Below are positions 11,182 through 23,292 of a DNA stretch of 64,000 nt, piece by piece (within the stretch, counting starts at the first letter, position 1; each line of letters begins with the position of its first letter). The translations under genes and the position numbers were made by a program. The notes under the pieces are model-generated. The model had not been told where the DNA came from. It did no database searches and worked only from the letters and a program-made list of their open reading frames with translations. This DNA comes from Neurospora tetrasperma FGSC 2508 (taxonomy: Eukaryota; Ascomycota; Sordariomycetes; Sordariales; Sordariaceae), in contig NW_009799179.1 in NCBI RefSeq assembly GCF_000213175.1, positions 2,279,744 through 2,343,743 on the forward strand. Direction: 5' to 3'.

Positions 11182-14100
11182 GATGATGCCGGTTTTGCTT
11201 GCTGTCTTGAAGTTACTGAGTAGGAGACTGGAGTCGAGGTAGGCAGACAATCGAGAAAACGGCATCTCTAGAAGCAGAGACCTTTTTATATCTGGATTTC
11301 CTGTCCGACGGTCTCTCTGTCTCAGCGTGGAACTGATCTAAACGGCCGGTGCCGGTAGTTCATCTCCATCGAAATCTCACCATGTCTTCTCCACGTTCGG
11401 CAGAGAGTGGGTAGAGGCCAAGCCGCAAAGATGGCGATCTTCAGGGTTTAGTTCGTATGGTTACATACGAACAAAAGTTGCAGGAAACAAAAGTTGTTTC
11501 CTTTCCAGAAGCGGAAAGGAGTAGATTTTAGCATCGTGGTGTGTACCGCTAGAATGCAGTCGTAAGATACCTCTACTTACCAAAGGCGCTAGCCAGGAAG
11601 ATCTGAGGATCCCATTGGATTAATTCCTCGTCTGCAACTAAAGCCGTCGTGCATATGCGCTATCCTCATCATCAAAAGTGCTACATTCAGTAAATATCTC
11701 GAGAATGGGAAAAAAGAGGCATTTCGTTCTTGAGTCAGCCGGCGATCTCTTTGGGTGCCTTCAGTTGCCGCAGGTGGAACGCGTTGCATCATCGGGCGTT
11801 TAAAAAGACCTGGATGATGTATGTTGTGTAACTCTGCCCTGGCTGTGTTTGCGAGACACGGATAATCGCACAAGATCTCCATTTTGTTTTGCTGTGAAGA
11901 GATCATGAAGATTGTGGATACCGCACTTATACGAGTATTCATTCGTAAAACATTTACTAAACCCGGCAGTTTTGGTGAGAAAGTTAGCATATGCACGGCG
12001 GGACTAGCTGCATGTGATGAAACAGCCCAATGGGATTCTCTCATCTTCTTACACTACTAGCTAGCGGCTTTGGTATGAGTGAGTATAAGTGGTATTGGCA
12101 GTGTTTTTCCCCCCCTTGTCATCCCACGTGTTGTTCAGAAGTCGCCTGCAGGTCAGCGGTCAGCGGTGCATCGTTGGACCGCATGTTTGTGGGGAGAATT
12201 GTCTTGATCACCATTTTAACGGCCGCAAAAGCAACAGATTCTCACATCTATATCCACATTTGGCTCTGTATCGATGTGCTGGAAAATGGGCGCTGCGGGT
12301 TGAAACAGAAGAGGCCCAGCTGCCTATTCGGGGACTGGTCTGCCGTTGCTAGATAGGTGCTTTGTGCTGTTGACTAGCAGAAATTTCGCCATTCATATGA
12401 GAATGATGGTAATAGCTTCATTTTCCTCCCTGGTGGTGTAAAAGAAAGAACATTTCTATAAACTATATAAACGGTTAATAAATAACCAATAACATCGATA
12501 CTCCGAGTAACAGATCATAGGGAAAGCTTGTCTATTGATGTCGGAGGTTTGGCGTCTTGAGATGCGTCTTGGCTGCGTTCATTCAGCTCATGATAATTCC
12601 TTCCGAATCGTTGCCGGTGCCAAGTTTCAGGCGCCACCCGTCTGCGAAGGATTAGGAATGCGCTGAGTCTTGAGAGGGGGACAAAACATCAATTTCTTGT
12701 CAGCCATCGGAGCTCGGAATAACAGCTGCGCTTCAATAACCCGTCTTATGCAAGGGCAAATGTCAAAACTTTGAGGAAAATGGTTGTGGTACCTACCTAG
12801 TTACACTCCCTACGAGATTGCAATGCTAGGTACCGGTAACAAGAGCTCCAACTTCCGTCCTGCGTACCTTGTCTGGCCCTACTGTAACGGAGGTAACCAG
12901 TATAACACGAGTCTGGATACAAATCCAAGAGTTTGGCACACTCTTCATCAATCGTCCTTATCCTCACGAATTCTTGCACAAATCTCTTACCAACCTTTGC
13001 GCAGCTGGCCTCTCGTTTGTGCCGTAAGTCCGCGCGGATAAGCGATTTCCAGCATCTCCTCGGTTAACAGTGAGTTAATCTCACAGATATCGGTCATGTA
13101 AGGACTTATATCGAAGGCAATAGATCCTCAGACCTATTGAGTCTCCAACATGTTTGTACGACCGCCAAGCCGATATATGACATAGGTGAGGGGGATGAAC
13201 TTCAAATAATCCGAGGCTTGTGAGACTTTTGAGGGAGGCTTCACCATTATATCATGGTCTAAGAGAACTTCCGTAGATCCCACGATGTCAACATGGCTCC
13301 CCTGCTGCTACTTGTCAATATGGCCGACTCATTCTCCGCCATTTGAACCATTTTGGTCCAAGGGAAGCTTCGCCATCACACTGCTCCAGCTCACTCATGG
13401 GTAGATGAAGTGGTGCTTGCGGTTCATCATAACTAGAGGTACCATAAACATATCCATGGGGCTGACAGCGCTGTTTCCCTGAATCGCATGCACACCTATC
13501 AATAAGTCATGGGAGTCATTGAAGTCCGGAAAGTGCTGAGAGCCTCACGTAACGGTACACTACAACATATCTCCGGACTCCTGTTCGGTGTTGATGGATA
13601 TTACCCTGGCCCTTGTCAGACGGGCGCGCTCCGGTCCTGGAGGAGCAGAGCTTCGAAGACAATTGGAGAGGGCCGCGGACGACTGCGTAGATTGTGCGGA
13701 CTGAGAACTTCTCGTTTGAGTACCATAATCCTAAGAGCACAGCGAATGACTTAATCCAGGCGGAGTGGAAAGGGCGGCAGAGAGCGGTGCTGCGATGTGG
13801 CCATGTTGAGGTTTGAGTGTTATAGAGGTAACAGAATCCCTTCGTCGGATGTTGTTCCCTTCGTAAAAAGTATTTCTGGCATTATTAGAAGTGAGATATA
13901 CATAGTAGCCCTAACTGACTGAGGCCAATGATGAGACAGCCATGGATATGTTAATGTTAGGGGATTATCTGCATCATCCACTGCAGTGGAAGCCTTCTGG
14001 AAGTGCAAGCCATGACGTCATGGGTTGAATGGTCGGGGACCCTGATGGCTACGTCTTATCGATAAGGACATCCAACTACCTCTGGGTACATAGGTAACCT

Positions 14101-14819
14101 CTAACGTTCCGGAAGGCACGACCAGCTCGACATTGAATAGGTATGATGTTGTTACTGCTGTGGGAATTCCATAAGTTCGTGATTCACTTTTGTCTTTCAA
14201 CTCAGCTCAAGTCATTGGTTGCATACGAAGCTGCCCCTACAGAAAAACGAGCACTGGCCGCAGTGTAGCTTGCCAGCGGCCGAACCTTCCCTGGGACTAT
14301 ATAAGCCCGCACTTCAGGACCTTCCAACACCTCCAGTAGCAGACGCGGCAGTGCCCGTCCTGGGGCAGAAAATACGTGGTGTTCTCGTAGGTCTTGCAGC
14401 TGGTCCTGTGTTCAATCCGGGGCTTGGGCGGCCGAGCTTTTTGTTTTTTCGCTTTTCATTTCGTTTGTGATTTTTCTACTGCAATCTATCAATACGAATT
14501 TCATGTTCGCGATGGTGACCCGTACCCGGTGCGATCTTTTACAATGGAAGAGATCACCGAAATATTTCGGTGACCACTAATGTCACTTGAAACGAAGATC
14601 TAGCAACCATCTCGTATCGACGACTCACGATCAAAGAACAGGAACTGAGTGACCGAGCAAGATGATCCATTTTCTTGACCTTTTCTACAACCTTCTCCAA
14701 TAGTTAACACCATGCTCCAGTCATTTCAAGCCAGCATCACATCGATCCTTCCCTCATGAATCAATTCTAAGGTGAGTCAAGCCATAAACCACACCGATAA
14801 CCACTAACAAACCACCTCC
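11182..14819. other. Gene-poor stretch, 3.6 kb
   Basis: It contains the muramidase promoter (left) and the 3' side of the SOD gene (right). No frame here combines an ATG, motif content and sensible splice sites. Around 12.4-12.6 kb the sequence is AT-rich. A 20-bp perfect palindrome lies at 14554-14573. Confidence 0.4.
14554..14573. repeat. 20-bp perfect palindrome
   Basis: TCACCGAAATATTTCGGTGA equals its own reverse complement. It contains CCG-N8-CGG, an inverted pair of the triplets bound by Zn2Cys6 regulators. It lies about 250 bp beyond the SOD stop codon, not in an obvious promoter, so any regulatory role is inference. Confidence 0.6.
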
Positions 14820-15602
14820 TCACTCAACCTTGTGCAACGTAGCACAAGCAATCCGCGCCGAACTAGCATCATGAAAGACAATCCCTCTATTTCCGATATA
14901 CCCGAAGTTAATGACATTAAGCGCTGAATAAGGGTCGTTGAAGCTGTAAAGATTTATTTTTATCAACTGATCAGCAACCAAACACCAGAACACCAAAACC
15001 TCATCAATAGCTATTTGCCTGAAAATCAATGGAAGAAAGGTAAAATATCTCACCTCTTCAACACGCTAGGTCCGGTCACAATCCCATACTTCCCCGAAAG
15101 ATCGCCAACCTCGCAAGCCTGAGGCGCCGCGCTGTTGCATGGCGGACTGTCGCCGCGCAGATACGAATCAAGATGGCCAGCTGTGTCGGTGCAGTTACCG
15201 TCAGAGGGAACGGGGCGGAGGTGGACGTGGTATTCTACACATGGGTGATGACGCTAGGGGTCAGTGACTTGACCGGATGAAGCGTATCGCTCGTGGGTGT
15301 GGATGATGTGTTTTGTTCCTTTTGAGGAGGGGTGAAAGACTGGATATGTACGTACTAAACGGCCCCTGCTCTACCGGAAGCCCCGTCACGTCAATGGTGT
15401 AGTTGACACCAACGGTATTTGAGACGGCGGTCACGGAACCCTTGACTGTAGGAGAATCGAACTTTGCCATCCAGACTTCGCCGATGACGGGATTGTTATG
15501 GACTGGACGAGCATCTCCTAGCTTGCCTGTTGTGTTGTTGCTGGACTGGCAGACTGCAAGAGTGGCAGTGGCCATGAGGCGGAAGACGGAAGGGAGGTGC
15601 AT
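14820..15602 (-). CDS. Secreted Cu-only-type superoxide dismutase
   Basis: Three exons (15602-15356, 15234-15054, 14943-14820) join in frame to 183 aa. The N-terminus is a signal peptide (cleavage near residue 20). The Cu/Zn-SOD fold is recognisable: VWMAKFDSP strand, copper ligands His85 and His87 (YHVHLRP), bridging-type His103 (AGHLDSY), the Cys pair (C97/C115 or C123 with C176), GDLSGKYG, the fourth copper ligand His167 (GIVFHDASS) and the active-site Arg173 (ARIACA). The zinc-site histidines normally found between His103 and VGDL are missing (SPPCNSAAPQACEVGDL). This is the pattern of the extracellular fungal Cu-only SODs related to Candida SOD5, which dismutate superoxide without zinc. 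No GPI-anchor signal is seen, so it is likely free in the wall or medium. Confidence 0.85.
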
Positions 15603-16349
15603 GGTTCAGGTGTGTTGGAGTTCACTGTCGGTGATATCTAGGTATACAGTTAAGGTCTTCGAGAGGTGCGAGAAACCAGAGCTTTATAGAATTTCTCATA
15701 TATGCACCGAGCTGATGTCCGGTGGTGGGAACATTTTCAGGGAACCGACATAGGAAGATGCGTCTTGATGCAATCTGAATTTGGGGGTCCGACACGGATT
15801 TGCGATCGGACGTCCAGAGAACCAGCATGAGGGTACGGTGATAGTTCGGACATTTTCCCGAGTGATCTGGATAAGTTGTCAGTCCGGCAGCGCCAAGCCA
15901 GAACTTCATCCTGCAGCACCGCAGCACACTCAACGGGTCGGTTGGATACTGAGGTAGAGATGGAACGCATAATTGACATGCACGATAGAAAGAAGGCAAG
16001 GATCCGTGATATCATTAAACAGCGTCTTCGAGATCGCAGTCCCGGATTTTGCCTTGCCGAGGCGGACCTTGATCAGTGAAAGCGAATATCGTAGGAAAAC
16101 AAGCGGATACTTCTGATGGATTTCCGCCGGTAACGAGAACTATGGGTATCGCAACAAGGATGGATAAAAAGTTTATTATTTGAGGTCCGACAAAGGTAAG
16201 GGTAGGAACTAACACCAACTCCAAACAGCTTGATAACGCGCCGGACCCGAATATGTTCATGCAAAGCTAATACAACCCGTCTCTGCACATCTGACTAAAC
16301 AGCGTCCGTGATTTCACAACGCAGACGTGGCTATAGTATAACTCCTTGC
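15603..16349. other. Intergenic region
   Basis: Upstream of the SOD gene and downstream of the membrane-protein gene at 16350-17507. No gene or repeat recognised. Confidence 0.5.
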
Positions 16350-17507
16350 TCAACGAGGTGTTGGAAGTTCATTGGCCGATGACCGGACGGGTAACTCAAC
16401 GGCGTTGTTGATATCAAAGGCCGCAGTAGTATCGCTGGCCCTGAAGTTGCTTATTTCCGTATGTTTGTTTCTTCTCTCGACATCATCTTGATGATCCAGT
16501 ATCGACTTGCTAACAGGATAAGGAAAGGGACTCTGTGATAGCGGTGAAGGCGGCATCGGATGCCACGTTGAACTTTGCATGCTCACATGTGGAATACGGT
16601 CAGAAGTCGATACGGATGACTGTGGGATGACTTGGGCTGGAGCATTCGAGTGTAAAGGATGCGAATGCGGGACATTCGGTAATGGTGATTTCGGGGCCGG
16701 AGCGGTAGAGCTTGGAGCATCTGGGCCTGGACCGCTCGTATGTTGAGGTTGCGAACGTCTTTGCCACCAGAGAAACAAAGATGCTAGGAACGCACATATG
16801 ACCACTGTGATACAGACGGCGATCACCACAACGGCCGTCGTTGAAATGGTCGTGTTTGAGGAACCAGACACTGAAGTAGCAGACGAAGAAGCAGAAGAAG
16901 AAGTAGAAGAAGAAGCAGTGGTCTTTGCAAAGGTCGCTCCCGATGTCTCGTTAGCCGTTGGGGTGCCGGTCATGCCGGTCGTCAACTTGTCGGTTGACTG
17001 GTAAACCATGCGAACACCGTAGCCGTTTAAAGCATCGGGGCTTTTAAGCGTCACGTGTTCTGTAATTGTCTTGCCGTTTGGCGATTTCGTAACATCGGTA
17101 GTGAAACCTGCCGCCGGTGCCTCCCATCTGCAATTATAGTTGCTCAATGATGAGGCGAGCTCCGTGGGTTCAACGACGCATGTAAGCGCGACATCTCCGC
17201 GCTGTGGGCAGCAGGTTACCGTCGTGATCGTAGCAACTCCGCCGTTGTCATGGCATGCGCTGGTGTAGCCCTTCGGGCATATCAGACCGGGCGAAAAAAA
17301 AGCGGTTTCGGCGGGAGACCAACCACTCGGAAGGCAGCTCGTATGTTGATCGATGAGATAGACATCGTCCGACTGGACGCCGTAGCAGTCATCCGGCAGG
17401 TCGAACTGAGTCGTCAGCGGGACGCGAGGGAAAGAGGTGACCACCAACTTGGCGAGAGGAGTAACTGCCGTTGGCACCGTTGTTGGCACTAATATTTGAG
17501 GAGGCAT
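16350..17507 (-). CDS. Single-pass membrane protein with Cys-rich ectodomain
   Basis: The frame from the ATG at 17507 gives 385 aa. It stays open to 17621, but the codon there is GTG, so 17507 is the first usable start. Residues 1-175 form a Cys-containing ectodomain (DLPDDCYG, SGWSPAETAFFSPGLICPKG, TCCPQRGD, YNCRWE). A Ser/Thr-rich stretch (~210-235) is followed by one strong TM helix (~240-265, TTAVVVIAVCITVVICAFLA), a WWQRR stop-transfer sequence and a ~120-residue Pro/Ser-rich tail. The layout resembles fungal wall-sensor-like proteins. The CPKGYTSAC and TCCP motifs recur in many Sordariomycete proteins of unknown function. There is no N-terminal signal peptide, so either the TM helix acts as signal anchor or a 5' exon is missing. 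Confidence 0.65.
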   Translation of the reverse strand: MPPQILVPTTVPTAVTPLAKLVVTSFPRVPLTTQFDLPDDCYGVQSDDVYLIDQHTSCLPSGWSPAETAFFSPGLICPKGYTSACHDNGGVATITTVTCCPQRGDVALTCVVEPTELASSLSNYNCRWEAPAAGFTTDVTKSPNGKTITEHVTLKSPDALNGYGVRMVYQSTDKLTTGMTGTPTANETSGATFAKTTASSSTSSSASSSATSVSGSSNTTISTTAVVVIAVCITVVICAFLASLFLWWQRRSQPQHTSGPGPDAPSSTAPAPKSPLPNVPHSHPLHSNAPAQVIPQSSVSTSDRIPHVSMQSSTWHPMPPSPLSQSPFPYPVSKSILDHQDDVERRNKHTEISNFRASDTTAAFDINNAVELPVRSSANELPTPR

Positions 17508-18694
17508 GGCTGTGTGCGTCTCGATCTTGATCGACTCGTCAAGATGCTCTTGTTGTGTTGGGGGGTTCCGAGATGACTGGATGCTTGGCGTGGAAAGAGC
17601 CTCAACCTTGGATGGACACACAAGAAGCTTCGAAGAGGTACGATGATAGCATGGATTTGTGGGCTCGAGGATGCTTGCAACTTACATATGTTTCTCCTTG
17701 AGGTACGCAACAGACCCCAAAACACTTCTGATGGTGATCTTCTCCATCCGGATGTCGCACGAGACGGTATCCCCCCTGGTCGATTGTTGGAACGGGATCT
17801 CACAAAGGGTACTGCCCCGTCACGTTGAAGCATATTCTTTGATCGATATGGCTGTAAAGCAAGGGACGTGAGGCATCGTGGCCGGAGACGTCAAATCAAA
17901 AGAGGTAGACTAGGTTGGTGCTGTAGGTATGGACTTTTCAGCCATTCAACGATGGAAACAGCCCTGTACGAAGTGCGAGCGAGGTAGGAGAACATGATCG
18001 AGGGACAAGCACAGCTTCAGCTTCGCTGCAGTTAGTGTTAATGAACTTGGATTTTCCCTCAGAATGCCGAAACTAGCGATGGAGAAACGGTGCGGTATGA
18101 TGAGTTCGATCTTAACATCCATGTTGTAGTGAGCTACTGTAAGAAGGACATGTAAACCAGAGATTCCCTCTCCGATCTTGAACGGAGTCGCAAAGTGTCG
18201 CTCTTTGCTGGAAGAACCGGGTCGAATTCCGGCAACAAAGAGAAAAACAGGGAAAACTGTGCAAACTGTGCAAGGATCAAGACGATCGCGCGAGGTGTTT
18301 GGGTCAATTTGTAATATCCCGCCCGTGGTAACGAGGAATGAAGAAATGTACCCGTTGGGGAGGGAAGCGGAATCGAGTTGCCTTTCGCTCGTCGTTGAAC
18401 TAGACGGGAAGTTCAACACAGGAGGCGGCAGGCAGTTGTAGCAGCACTGCAATTGCACACCATTGGCTGAAATGTACCTCTACAAGTGGGCGAGAGTGGA
18501 TAAGATAAGCGGGTTCGCAAAACGACGGCGCGGAGCCACGGAGAGCAATTCTTCCGCATTACGCACAGACCAGGCACACAGGGCACACGCAGCACCACCC
18601 AAATTTGTCAAGGTGGGCAAAAAATCCAAGCCGAAGCTGGTCAGCGTACGATCTTCGACCTCACACATCAACGACCGACGTCCGAATCGCAAAA
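17508..18694. other. Divergent intergenic region
   Basis: It holds the start side of the membrane-protein gene (-) and the promoter of the eL42 gene (+). A minus frame at 17946-18458 begins with GTG, not ATG, and has no motif, so I do not call it. Confidence 0.45.
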
Positions 18695-19670
18695 ATGGTC
18701 AACGTACCCAAGACCCGCAAGACCTACTGCGCTGGCCGCTCTTGCGGCAAGCACACCCTTCACAAAGTCACCCAGTACAAGGCCGGCAAGGCTTCGGCTT
18801 TCGCTCAGGGAAAGCGCCGTTACGACCGCAAGCAGTCCGGTTACGGTGGTCAGACCAAGCCCGTCTTCCACAAGAAGGCGAAGACCACCAAGAAGGTCGT
18901 CCTCAGACTGGTACGGGAGCCCGAATAGGAATCGATAATCTCAAGACTTTGAGGGATTGGGGCTAAAAATGGTGAATTTACAGGAGTGCTCCGTCTGCAA
19001 GCAGAAGAAGCAGCTTCCCCTCAAGCGCTGCAAGCACTTCGAGCTCGGGTAAGTTTTTCCTATTTAATGATTGAAATGGCTGGGATCCAGAAGACACGGC
19101 ATCATCATCATCGGAATCTGGGATATGCGACATTGCGCGACAAGAGCGACTATACCCGCCGCCAAACTGCGAGACGATAGACTGCAATCACTGCCCTGCC
19201 GGCCGCGAGACCCGAACCACACGATGGCGATTATCGACAGAGCTCGACGCGACATAAACGGCTCCGCATTGCATTCGAAGCCATGTTTTGTTTGGGAAAA
19301 GTGTGAACGACCGGTGTGCCAGACAGCTGCTGTTTGTTCGATATTCATCAACGACTATCAGGAGTATCGCCAAAATTGGGTTTCGTGCCTAGCAGCAAAT
19401 TGGGTACTGTGGAGGAAGCATCGACAGAAGCAACAAAAGAAACATGTCGCGATACAGCTTCCAGCCTGGCATCACCCAGTCGAAATACCGCTCTGCTCAG
19501 ATCCATCGTCAAGCTGCGCCACTGCGACATCATCTTACGATATCCCACGATCGATCGCCGATGATGCGGTGTCTTCTTGGCCTATGAAATGTACTCTGAT
19601 GAACTGGTTCTGACTTGTTTGTAACAACAGTGGTGACAAGAAGACCAAGGGCGCTGCTCTCGTCTTCTAA
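18695..19670 (+). CDS. RPL42: 60S ribosomal protein eL42 (L36a/L44 family)
   Basis: Three exons (18695-18910, 18984-19048, 19631-19670) give 106 aa, exactly the usual length. The protein starts [12 protein letters not shown] and ends [13 protein letters not shown]. The zinc-ribbon Cys residues are present ([10 protein letters not shown] early, [10 protein letters not shown] and [10 protein letters not shown] late). It sits at the E site of the large subunit. Residue 56, counting Met, is Pro ([10 protein letters not shown]); in yeasts Pro here goes with cycloheximide sensitivity and Gln with resistance. Intron 1 is 73 nt. Intron 2 (19049-19630) is 582 nt, far longer than any other intron in the window, although the flanking exons are invariant family sequence. 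The symbol follows yeast usage. Confidence 0.95.
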
Positions 19671-22289
19671 ACGCCTTCCATGGGAAGAATGCGGTGGTAG
19701 CGAGGTTGCGAAGCCGGCACTGGTTTTCTTGACTGGTCTTGCATGGGTTTGCCGTGTCGTAGCGTCGAAGTCAACGGACTGGCTTCGATGTTGGCACGGG
19801 AAAGTTGGTCTTTGAGGTACATGTACAATGGACACGGATGGTCGGGTGCGGGAAACGAACACAATACCATCTTTGGGGCGTTTCGTCTGCGGTTTCTATC
19901 TACCAATGCTGCCACCGTTTTCCTCGCAACTTTTCTCTACACAGTTTCTCCGCCCAGGACTTTTTTTTGGTCAAGGGATGATGTGAGATGTGTCCCGAAG
20001 TCACATCATTCTTGACCTGTGTGCTGGAAGACGGAGTCTCGAGACGTGCTGATGGCCAAGAAGCTCATGGTCATTATTCAGCCAGGAAGCAAACCGTGCG
20101 GACGAATACTCTAGTCTCGCAACTGGAGTCCACCAACAGTCAAATAATAATATCAGCAAGCCACCAACACCCCGAGTTCCATAGCTGCCCCCTATGCTGC
20201 CTAGCAGTGGCAGCCCGTGTTCTCTTGTTTGACAGTCCTTCGGCGTTCCATTTCCAACTGCACTGGACCAATACTACTTGTTTGAATAGGGCCTGTGTGA
20301 GCAATCCAGACGCTTCATTAACACCTGAGATCCTGCTTATGACGGAGGCGTCCTTCGAAGCACGCGCGCCATGGATTTTGTCCCGGCAAACTGCTAGACA
20401 CGCAGTGGAAAGTAGACAAGTCGCAAGCTGTGAGCTGGGACGGCGAGACCAGTCAAACTGACCTCACTCTATTCACCTGAATCATGATGTCTTCCCTCCA
20501 GACGGGACGAACGCCATCCCCACCCCAGAGTGCACTGATAACGATAACCTTAAAAGCGGCAACGCCCCACGTAGTTGTGGGGCTGGTGGAGCGTGACTGC
20601 AGATCGTGAATTTTGGTTCCCATTCTTTCTTTCTTTCCGTGTGAATTGTTTTCCGCTTACAGTTCTCTTCTTCCCCAACACTGAACTTGTTTGCTTCTCC
20701 CGTCAGATTCAAAACCGTTCCGTCGCTTCATTTCAGCCCGCCAACCTGTTGGTTCACCACCACAACTCTGACTTCTTATCCAAGTTCTGCCTACTTGCAC
20801 CATCTCATATGCCAGTTCAAGATGCAATCGCGCATTCATGATCTGCCAGGGACGGGTAGAAGAGTACATGGCAGCCCATCGATCCGTTCGTCGGTATTCT
20901 TTCGAGCCGTCGTGAGCGCGTACGGGAAAGTTCCATGTTGTTGGCGTTGGCGCGCCCACGTTCTATCGCCATCAGGGACGGCTCGATTGCCAGCAGCAAA
21001 CGCTCTTCTTACCTGCCGACCTGATGTCGCGTCTCCGGCATTTGCACTTCAGTTGGCGATCTTCCACGCCTAAGGTAACATACAGCCTTCGTCCCATTCG
21101 ACCCAGCCGAGGGCCACGAATGCCTTTCAGTCCCATGGGTTGCGCAATACCTACCTTTCCCTCGAAGGTATAGTGATTAGCGTGTAAAATACCGTCTCAG
21201 CAAGGCCGTAACTACCTTCAACAGGTACTCACGCAGGACATTCAATCCAAATATTCTTGCCAAGCTTGGCATCAAATTCCATTATCGTTTACAGCCATTG
21301 GTGCGCGTCCTCTCTCTCACTCTTTACTCTATGTAGGTCCAAGATTCTCTGATGATAGTACTATGCTTTCGAGAGTTAGACGCAAGAATACTGCGCACAC
21401 CAAGTGGTATGCCTGTCCCTTCAGCGAAAAGCAAATGGCGCTGCTGAGGGACCGAATCAGGGATCAAGACACACACGAAAACTCAGGATGTCCATAATCA
21501 GTCGGCCACAACTTCATGGGCCTTCAAGATGGAACTACAGGCGGCGGCATGTTGTCTCACCCTGGTGTCTGTTCACTTTGCATCGTCAGTACCACTGTCG
21601 TCGAGAGACTCGCGTAGTGAAGAATACATTGCCCTATATTGCACATTTTCAAGATTTTCAGGCTTCCTCCCGCTCCTCAAGTGTTGATTCAGAGGTTCAG
21701 GGCATGGTGTTGTGGGCACTTTGAGACCACCCAAAGCCCAGATTATGATGTATGGCCCATCATAAAGGGTATGCACATACCGAACGTGTTGCGGCGGGAC
21801 ATATGTCACGCACAACCCCCTTTTCTGCTGTAATACTTTTTACAACAGAAGATAATCACCTGGTCACCATATCCCTTGCCTTCAATAAGCAGAGAATTGT
21901 CAAGACAAAAACCCTGGACGGTTCTTGAAGACCCAAAAATGGTTGGAAGGCGGCGGCTAACCCTAACCCCGGCTGTATAATGCCTGCCCAAGCACGCCGA
22001 GGTTGGACCCAAGAGCTGGGAAGGCTGGACCAAAAAAGAACGGAGTAGCCATGCAAGTGGAACACTCCAAAATTTCTTTTGTGGGCCGTTTGTACTTCGC
22101 CTTTGCCTTATAGGATTTTTTTCCCCGGCGTTGGTCTCTCAGTCATATTCACTTCTTCATATTCAGGCCCTCAGTGTTACCCTTACCACCACAAACAATC
22201 TATTGTCTTTGACTCTTCTTACTCGCTTTTGCGTACCTCCATCTACGACTCATCAGCTCTTTCAACCATTATAAAACACAACAGCAACT
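19671..22289. other. Gene-poor stretch, 2.6 kb
   Basis: It contains the eL42 3' region and the promoter and 5' UTR of the RRM gene. Just upstream of that start (about 22130-22285) the sequence is pyrimidine-rich, as expected of a long fungal 5' UTR. A telomere-like TAACCCTAACCC lies at 21958-21969. No convincing coding frame. Confidence 0.45.
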
Positions 22290-23292
22290 ATGGACAGAAT
22301 CGGCAACGCCACCACCATGCAGAACTCTGACGCCCTTACCGAGGGTCGTCGCATCTACATGGGCAACCTTCTGTACTCCGTCAAGCCCGCTGATGTCGAG
22401 GGACTCCTTCAGGATGCCGGCTTCACCCAGTACGAGAAGATTCACATTTCGGTTGATCCCCTTAGCGGAAGGAACCCTGGCTACTGCTTCATCGAGTTCA
22501 CCACTCGTGAGGAGGCTGAGCGCGCTCTTGAGAGCTTGGCTGGCGTTGACCTTTGCGGACGTTCCGTGAAGCTCGGCCCTTGCCACCCCAAGACTTCTTC
22601 TCAGCGTCGGGAGGGAGCGTCCGCCTCCCCTGCGCCCCGCTCCACTTTCGATCGGTGGGGTGACTGGAGAAGCGGCAGCAAGCCCGCGGCGACTGAGGAG
22701 CAGAGGTCGTATGGTACTCAGAGGCGCACTGGTAGTGATGCGAAGGAGGGCGTTGTCCAAAACAACAAGAGACTCTATGTTGGTGGTCTTGGCGAGATGA
22801 TCGACCAGGAGCAGAACGACGCAGAGATCCGTGAGATCTTCCTTGGGTTCGAGATGTAAGTCAAGAGAGCCTCCTCGTGGTTGGAAGCCAGCCCAGATTT
22901 GTGTGCAGGTGTATTGACTCTGTGATAGTGTGACTATCGGCAAGCGTATCGCTCCCAACCCTCTTTCGAGGCCTCAGAACGGCAGCGGTAGCCACCACTA
23001 CTGCTTCGTCGATTTTGCGTCCGAGGACGAGGCTGAGCGTGCTATGACGGCGACCAACGGCAGGCCCATCCTGGGCGGCACCCTTCGTGTCTACCCTGCC
23101 AAGTCCAAGGCTCCTGTCCGGGAGGCTGAGGAGGGCTCCTCCTACAGACCTCGCGGCGAGCGCACTGAGCGCACTGAGCGTACCGAGAGGGCGGAGCGCC
23201 CCGCAAGGACTGATCGCAACCCTGAGCGTCAGAGGGAGATCCTCGGTGCCAGGAGCTGGAGGGCCGGCCCCAGCGCCGTTGCTGCCGAGTGA
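22290..23292 (+). CDS. RNA-binding protein with two RRM domains
   Basis: Two exons (22290-22855 and 22929-23292) with a 73-nt intron give 309 aa. RRM1 has RNP2 IYMGNL at residues 22-27 and RNP1 GYCFIEFT at ~64-71. RRM2 has RNP2 LYVGGL at ~162-167 and RNP1 HYCFVDFA at ~212-219, and the intron falls inside RRM2. The linker is Ser/Arg-rich. The C-terminus holds a short ERTERTERTERAERPAR repeat, low-complexity and charged, made by a 12-nt tandem repeat at ~23157-23190. This architecture fits nuclear or cytoplasmic RNP proteins. Target RNAs cannot be inferred and I assign no gene name. Confidence 0.85.

Noticed and set aside
17946-18458. 170-codon minus-strand frame
   Set aside because: Initiates at GTG; no domain; overlaps the promoter side of the eL42 gene.
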